Positions 59,813 through 63,506 of a stretch of DNA of 63,506 bases are shown here, piece by piece. Under the pieces are notes generated by a model, which was given only the letters and a program-made list of their open reading frames with translations, was not told the origin of the DNA and did not search any database. Position 1 is the stretch's first letter. Each line of letters begins with the position of its first letter. Source of the DNA: Chryseomicrobium aureum (lineage in GTDB: Bacteria; Bacillota; Bacilli; Bacillales_A; Planococcaceae); NCBI RefSeq assembly GCF_016909155.1, contig NZ_JAFBFG010000016.1, forward strand, positions 1 to 63,506, in the 5' to 3' direction. Made by a program: the position numbers and the translations under genes.

Positions 59813-61138
59813 CTACTTTTTATGAGTGAGATACACGGTTGTGCCAACATCTAATTTACTTTCTACTGTTATGTCTAGTTTCAACTGGTATGCCAGTTCT
59901 TTCGCAATTGCTAGTCCAATTCCGCTACCGCCTTTGGAACGTGTCCGAGCTTGATCGACACGGTAAAATCGGTCAAACAGATGTGGAATCGCTTCTTCCG
60001 GAATCCCTTCCCCTTCATCATGAATTCGGATTTGTCGACTATCTAGTTCGATGCGCACAGGATTTTCACTATATTTTTGTGCATTGTCAAGTAAAACAGT
60101 CAACAATTGGCGTAAACGTGCCACATCAGTCTCTAGGTAGACTTCTTTAGGGGCGGACACATGAATGGCACGAGAGTAAACGGATTGAAGTTGGTTGGCT
60201 AGTGTTTGCACTAGTGGAACGATATTCGCTTCTTTCAATTCAACATCTACAGATTGCTGACTTCTCGCTAGCTCTAAAAACTGTTCAATCATCAGCTTCA
60301 TCCGCTCTGTTTCAGATGTAATAGCATCCAGTGATTCCGCTGTAACTTCAGGGTCCTCGGTTCCTCGTCTTTTCAAAAGGCTCGCATAACTTTCAATAAT
60401 CGTGAGCGGAGTTTTCAATTCATGTGCTGCACTAGAAACAAAGTTTTCTTGTTTCAAATAATTTTCTTCCAACTTTTCCATCATGGCATTGAATTCTCGA
60501 CTCATTTGAGCTGGCTCATCTTTGCGATTTTCTTCCACTTCCACGACTTGATAAGAACCTTGCTCCCGATTGGTCCTCATATGAGCAATCAATCGCTCAA
60601 TCGGAGCCGTCACTTGCTTTCCAACTAAAAAGTTCGCAGTTACTAATAAAAGTGCACCTAAAAGAGTCACTAACACAAACGTTCTAAATAATAGCGCTAA
60701 CGTATCATCTAAAGCACTTGTTTGCTGATGCAATTCAATCGTCACAATCTCTCCTGAGCCTAGTATGGCTGTCGTTGCCACACTGACTACTGAACCATTA
60801 TCGTTTGTCGATCGTGTGTAGGGTTCTGTTTGGGAGATGGCAACCTCATAGTTGTAGAGCTCCTCTCTCGTTTCTATAGAAGAGAGAAGTTGTTCACCTT
60901 CTAAAACGCGGAGCGCCCCATTTTCAGGCACGAAGGCTCTTAAAATAGTTGGCAACTGTGCAGGATCTGTCACACTCGTAAATGCTGCCGCGACTTGCTG
61001 TACATCATTTCGAAGAGGAGTAGCAGCGTTGTCGTAGGAAAACTGTTCAAATAAAAAATAGGCAAGACTATTTACAATAAGTAAAGTCACAATGGCCAGC
61101 CCCGTCGAGAACAGCTGGATTTTAGCCTTTAGCTTCAT
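59813..61138 (-). CDS. Sensor histidine kinase (YkoH-like)
   Basis: A 441-aa membrane kinase. Transmembrane helices at about 9-29 and 150-172 flank an extracellular sensor of about 120 residues. Then come a HAMP (173-225), HisKA with the phosphorylated His239 in SSAAHELKTPL, and HATPase with LLDNAQKYSE, HDEGEGIP, FDRFYR and GSGIGLAI. The ATG lies inside the response regulator gene end (17-base overlap). The stimulus is unknown; the PepSY gene downstream suggests an envelope signal. Confidence 0.93.
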   Translation of the reverse strand: MKLKAKIQLFSTGLAIVTLLIVNSLAYFLFEQFSYDNAATPLRNDVQQVAAAFTSVTDPAQLPTILRAFVPENGALRVLEGEQLLSSIETREELYNYEVAISQTEPYTRSTNDNGSVVSVATTAILGSGEIVTIELHQQTSALDDTLALLFRTFVLVTLLGALLLVTANFLVGKQVTAPIERLIAHMRTNREQGSYQVVEVEENRKDEPAQMSREFNAMMEKLEENYLKQENFVSSAAHELKTPLTIIESYASLLKRRGTEDPEVTAESLDAITSETERMKLMIEQFLELARSQQSVDVELKEANIVPLVQTLANQLQSVYSRAIHVSAPKEVYLETDVARLRQLLTVLLDNAQKYSENPVRIELDSRQIRIHDEGEGIPEEAIPHLFDRFYRVDQARTRSKGGSGIGLAIAKELAYQLKLDITVESKLDVGTTVYLTHKK

Positions 61139-61814
61139 GAGTCGACTCCTTCAACACATAGCCCACTCCTCGGACCGTTTGAATATACGTATGGTTCTCC
61201 ATCTCAATTTTCTTTCGGACATAGCGCACATAGACATCCACGACATTCGTATCTCCGTAATAATCATATCCCCAAACCGCATCTAAAATTTGCTCGCGGG
61301 TCAACACAATGTTTGGATTTTTTACAAAGTATGCAAGCAATTCGAATTCACGAGGTGTCAGCTGAACAACTTGTCCTTCAACTTTTACTTCATGTCTCGC
61401 TTCATCTACAACTAGTCCACCAATTTGAACGCCTTGTTCTTTACTAGAAGACGCTCTTCTAAGTGCCGAACGGATACGTGCAAACACTTCTTCCATCTCA
61501 AATGGCTTCGTAATGTAATCCGTCGCTCCTAGGTCTAAGCCTTCCACCTTGTCTTTCACTGAACTTTTGGCAGTGACTAACAGCACCGGTGTCCATTCAT
61601 CTGTAGCTCGAATACGTTTTAGCACTTCAAACCCGGTCATTTCGGGCAGCATGACATCTAGCAATACCAAATCAAACTGTTCATCACGAAATGAGAGTAA
61701 CCCGTCCATTCCCGTGTGGGCAAGTTTGGTTCTGTACCCTTCATACTCTAATTCCAGTTGAAGCAACCGCGCTATCTTTAATTCATCTTCTACTATTAGA
61801 ATTCGTTCACTCAT
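61122..61814 (-). CDS. OmpR-family response regulator (YkoG-like)
   Basis: A 230-aa regulator. The receiver has the acid pair near 9-10, phosphorylated Asp53 in LVLLDVMLPEMTG, and Lys103 in YITKPF. The C-terminal winged helix (about 130-228) shows QLTPREFELLAYFVKNPN and YVRYVRKKIE...QTVRGVGYVL. I use the ATG at 61814, which follows GGAGGG by 7 bases. It pairs with the kinase downstream. Confidence 0.94.
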   Translation of the reverse strand: MSERILIVEDELKIARLLQLELEYEGYRTKLAHTGMDGLLSFRDEQFDLVLLDVMLPEMTGFEVLKRIRATDEWTPVLLVTAKSSVKDKVEGLDLGATDYITKPFEMEEVFARIRSALRRASSSKEQGVQIGGLVVDEARHEVKVEGQVVQLTPREFELLAYFVKNPNIVLTREQILDAVWGYDYYGDTNVVDVYVRYVRKKIEMENHTYIQTVRGVGYVLKESTHEAKG

Positions 61815-61895
61815 AAGCTCACCCTCCACTTTTCATTATCGTATCAGAAAACCGAACAAATGGTGTGATTCGAACCCTCCTGCTTAGACACATAC

Positions 61896-61922
61896 GTTAT
61901 ACAGTGGTAAACTGTAGGATAC
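61896..61922 (+). promoter_or_regulatory. Possible promoter and palindrome upstream of the B12/STAS module
   Basis: TACAGT-GGTAA-ACTGTA is a perfect 6+5+6 inverted repeat at 61900-61916. It lies between GTTATA (61896) and GGATAC (61917), a weak match to a sigma-B promoter (GTTT..GGGTAT, spacing 15). An operator or a general stress promoter are both possible. Confidence 0.4.
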
Positions 61923-61944
61923 ATAAAAGGATGGGGTTGGTTCT

Positions 61945-62037
61945 ATGATACCTGATTGGAAAAAACAGCGTGAATTCTTGCAACGACACTTAGAGAACGA
62001 CTCACAAGTAGCGAGAGAAAGGAGTTCGATCAATTGA
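61945..62037 (+). CDS. 30-codon micro-ORF coupled to the B12-binding gene
   Basis: ATG at 61945 to TGA at 62037 encodes MIPDWKKQREFLQRHLENDS followed by ten more residues. It is hydrophilic and likely helical. A GGATGGGG stretch lies upstream. Its stop TGA overlaps the TTG start of the next gene (TTGA), and the AAAGGAG for that gene is inside this frame, so it could set translation of the B12 protein. It may be a leader peptide, a micro-protein subunit, or the remnant of a longer gene. No family recognised. Confidence 0.45.
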   Translation: MIPDWKKQREFLQRHLENDSQVARERSSIN

Positions 62038-62678
62038 ACAAAATAGATCAGCTCGCCTCCTACTTGTTAGATGGAGACGAAGAACGCGCGATTCAGCTGG
62101 TCGAGAAAGAAATGAACCAAACATCTCGACAAGAAATGATGAATGATTTGCTAACGCCTGCGATGCAACACATAGGAAACTTGTGGGAGAACAATAAAAT
62201 TACAGTAGCAGATGAACATCTCGCGACGGCTATCTGCGACTTTATTCTCTCCCGATTAGATATTCATTTAGCTCCTGTAGAGCGAAATGAAAAAACCGTC
62301 TTACTTATGGGCGTCCAAGATGAAGAACATTACATCGGACTCAAAATGGTAAGTAGCATTTTCAAACAATACGGATGGCGTGTACGCTATCTCGGTCCAA
62401 ATATGCCTGAATCCCATGCCATCAAAGCCATCGAACGGTGGCAGCCAGATGTCATTGCGATTTCAGCGGCTCTTGTTCATCGCATTATGGCCATTCAGAG
62501 CTTAGTTCTCAAATTAAAAGAAGATTATCCTGATAGTGAAGTTGTCATTGGAGGAAGAATTACGCAACAAATCGATTTGCATACCCTTCTCCCTTCTTCC
62601 GTAACTATCATGGATTCTTTACCTTCATTAGAAAACTGGGTTAAGGAAGGTGGCCCGAGTGGCAAAAAGATTTCGTGA
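62034..62678 (+). CDS. Stand-alone cobalamin-binding photosensor-like protein
   Basis: A 214-aa soluble protein made only of a helical cap domain (1-80) and a B12-binding Rossmann domain (85-210). W51-x9-E61-H62 in the cap is the Wx9EH signature of CarH/LitR adenosylcobalamin photoreceptors. ExHxxG (E97, H99, G102) supplies the lower-ligand His, and YLGPNMP, ISAALV and IGGR follow as in that family. The MerR DNA-binding domain of CarH/LitR is absent. TTG start behind AAAGGAG. The gene overlaps the downstream PAS-STAS gene by 20 bases. Likely a light- or B12-dependent switch acting through protein contacts. Confidence 0.85.
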   Translation: MNKIDQLASYLLDGDEERAIQLVEKEMNQTSRQEMMNDLLTPAMQHIGNLWENNKITVADEHLATAICDFILSRLDIHLAPVERNEKTVLLMGVQDEEHYIGLKMVSSIFKQYGWRVRYLGPNMPESHAIKAIERWQPDVIAISAALVHRIMAIQSLVLKLKEDYPDSEVVIGGRITQQIDLHTLLPSSVTIMDSLPSLENWVKEGGPSGKKIS

Positions 62679-63438
62679 TTTTTCCCTTCCAGCAGTAGTA
62701 GTAAACGAAGCATTAGAAGTACAAGATGCATCTGAAGAGTTCATTGCGGAATATGGCTGGCACCGCACCTTTTTAACTGTTGTGGATCCAGGAAGTCAAT
62801 CGAAGGTCGCAAAATTTTTGAAGACACTAAAACGTGGCGAACCTTTAGAAATCAGTTTACACGCAAAAAATGGGCGTTTAAACTTCGTGGATCTCTTTGT
62901 AACTTGGAATCGTGAAGAGTGCGTATGCACAATCGTCCAAAAATCTTCCCAATATTCATTAGTAAGCTCTAAGCTAAGTGCATTACAAGCTGAACTTACG
63001 ATACGAAATGAAGAATTAATCGAAGAAAAAGATCGTGTAGCTGGCTTATTAACAGACATGCAAAATTTGTCGGCTCCTGCCATTGTATTGAGAGAGGGTA
63101 TCTCGCTTGTTCCTATCTTTGGTGCCATGGACTCTGATCAAATGGTCTCCATATTTCATCGATTATTAAACCATTTCATACAAGAAAATACGTCAATTGC
63201 TATTATCGATTTTACAGCTTCAGGAGAATTCGATTTGATCAACTGGCGCGGTGTTGATGAGTTCGTAAAATCCGCTCAAATCATGGGCGTTCAAATACTT
63301 GTCTCTGGTCTTCATCCAAAACAAGTAAAAGCTTTAAACGAGCTTGAAATTCAAACAACGGATGTGCAGTTTTTTGCAAAGCTTGCCTCTGCATTAGCGG
63401 CTATAGAAAAAGAGGCTGGGACAAAACCTAGACTCTAA
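62659..63438 (+). CDS. PAS-STAS protein, RsbR-like stressosome component
   Basis: About 259 aa from the GTG at 62659 (AAGGAAGGTGG upstream); a GTG at 62650 is possible. Residues 5-95 look like a PAS domain (LPAVVVNEALEVQDASEEFI..., VDPGSQSKVAKFLK). Residues 100-135 are a coiled coil, and 136-252 a STAS domain (APAIVLREGISLVPIFGAMD, IIDFTASGEFD, ILVSGLHPKQ). Thr186 in DFT corresponds to the phosphorylatable DIT threonine of RsbR. RsbR proteins form the stressosome that controls sigma-B. Coupling to the B12-binding gene suggests the latter feeds signals to it. Confidence 0.85.
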   Translation: MAKRFRDFSLPAVVVNEALEVQDASEEFIAEYGWHRTFLTVVDPGSQSKVAKFLKTLKRGEPLEISLHAKNGRLNFVDLFVTWNREECVCTIVQKSSQYSLVSSKLSALQAELTIRNEELIEEKDRVAGLLTDMQNLSAPAIVLREGISLVPIFGAMDSDQMVSIFHRLLNHFIQENTSIAIIDFTASGEFDLINWRGVDEFVKSAQIMGVQILVSGLHPKQVKALNELEIQTTDVQFFAKLASALAAIEKEAGTKPRL

Positions 63439-63441
63439 TTG

Positions 63442-63483
63442 AAAAAGCGCGCACCGCAGAAAATTCTGCGGTGCGCGCTTTTT
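63442..63483. terminator. Strong terminator after the STAS gene
   Basis: AAAGCGCGCACCGCAGAA and its exact complement around AA, with flanking A and T runs. It works in either direction. Confidence 0.9.
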
Positions 63484-63506
63484 GTGTACAAAAATAAGGA
63501 CAACTT

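Overview
The window looks like a chromosomal segment of a low-GC Gram-positive bacterium of the order Bacillales, most likely in or near the Planococcaceae; the family is an inference. The core gene order follows the Bacillus subtilis arrangement ssrA-smpB-rnr-est-secG-eno-gpmI-tpiA-pgk-gap-cggR, then clpP, tRNA-Arg, crh-whiA-yvcK-rapZ-nudix-trxB, the his operon, yvoF-ppaX-yvoD-lgt-hprK, and uvrA-uvrB. CggR, CtsR and LexA-type operators, Crh/HprK, ComK and TagO support this. Almost all core genes are on the minus strand.

Layout: 1-2100 holds an unrecognised two-gene unit and tiny regulator remnants. 2197-11058 is a four-gene probable anti-phage operon in the order PLD-like/SNF2 helicase, DUF4391 protein, type III methyltransferase Mod, type III endonuclease Res. 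11340-12040 holds a candidate stand-alone structured RNA bracketed by two 146-bp direct repeats. 12148-16776 carries tmRNA with SmpB, RNase R, a carboxylesterase and SecG. 16856-23939 is the lower-glycolysis cluster under CggR. 23970-26321 holds a LemA/TPM/glutaredoxin operon and CtsR-controlled clpP. 27490-32223 links carbon signalling, cell-envelope control and redox. 33940-38952 is a histidine operon that lacks hisH and hisF. 39767-43598 is the yvoF-ppaX-yvoD-lgt-hprK operon. 44358-50930 includes uvrAB with a LexA box. 51109-57469 has comK, tagO, proline dehydrogenase, ilvE and small membrane proteins. 57575-61814 has two PepSY proteins and a YkoG/YkoH-like two-component system.

The right edge (61900-63483) is the most interesting part. 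A 30-codon micro-ORF, a stand-alone cobalamin-binding protein with the Wx9EH and ExHxxG signatures of CarH/LitR photoreceptors, and a PAS-coiled coil-STAS protein of the RsbR type are translationally chained and end at a strong terminator. I read this as a possible B12-based light-sensing input to a stressosome-like switch that has no DNA-binding domain of its own.

Five intergenic islands (16.2-16.5, 26.5-27.45, 39.05-39.72, 54.39-54.84 and 58.26-59.16 kb) are packed with several families of 100-150 bp hairpin repeats, some with compensatory base changes. A second copy of the candidate structured RNA lies in the last of these islands.
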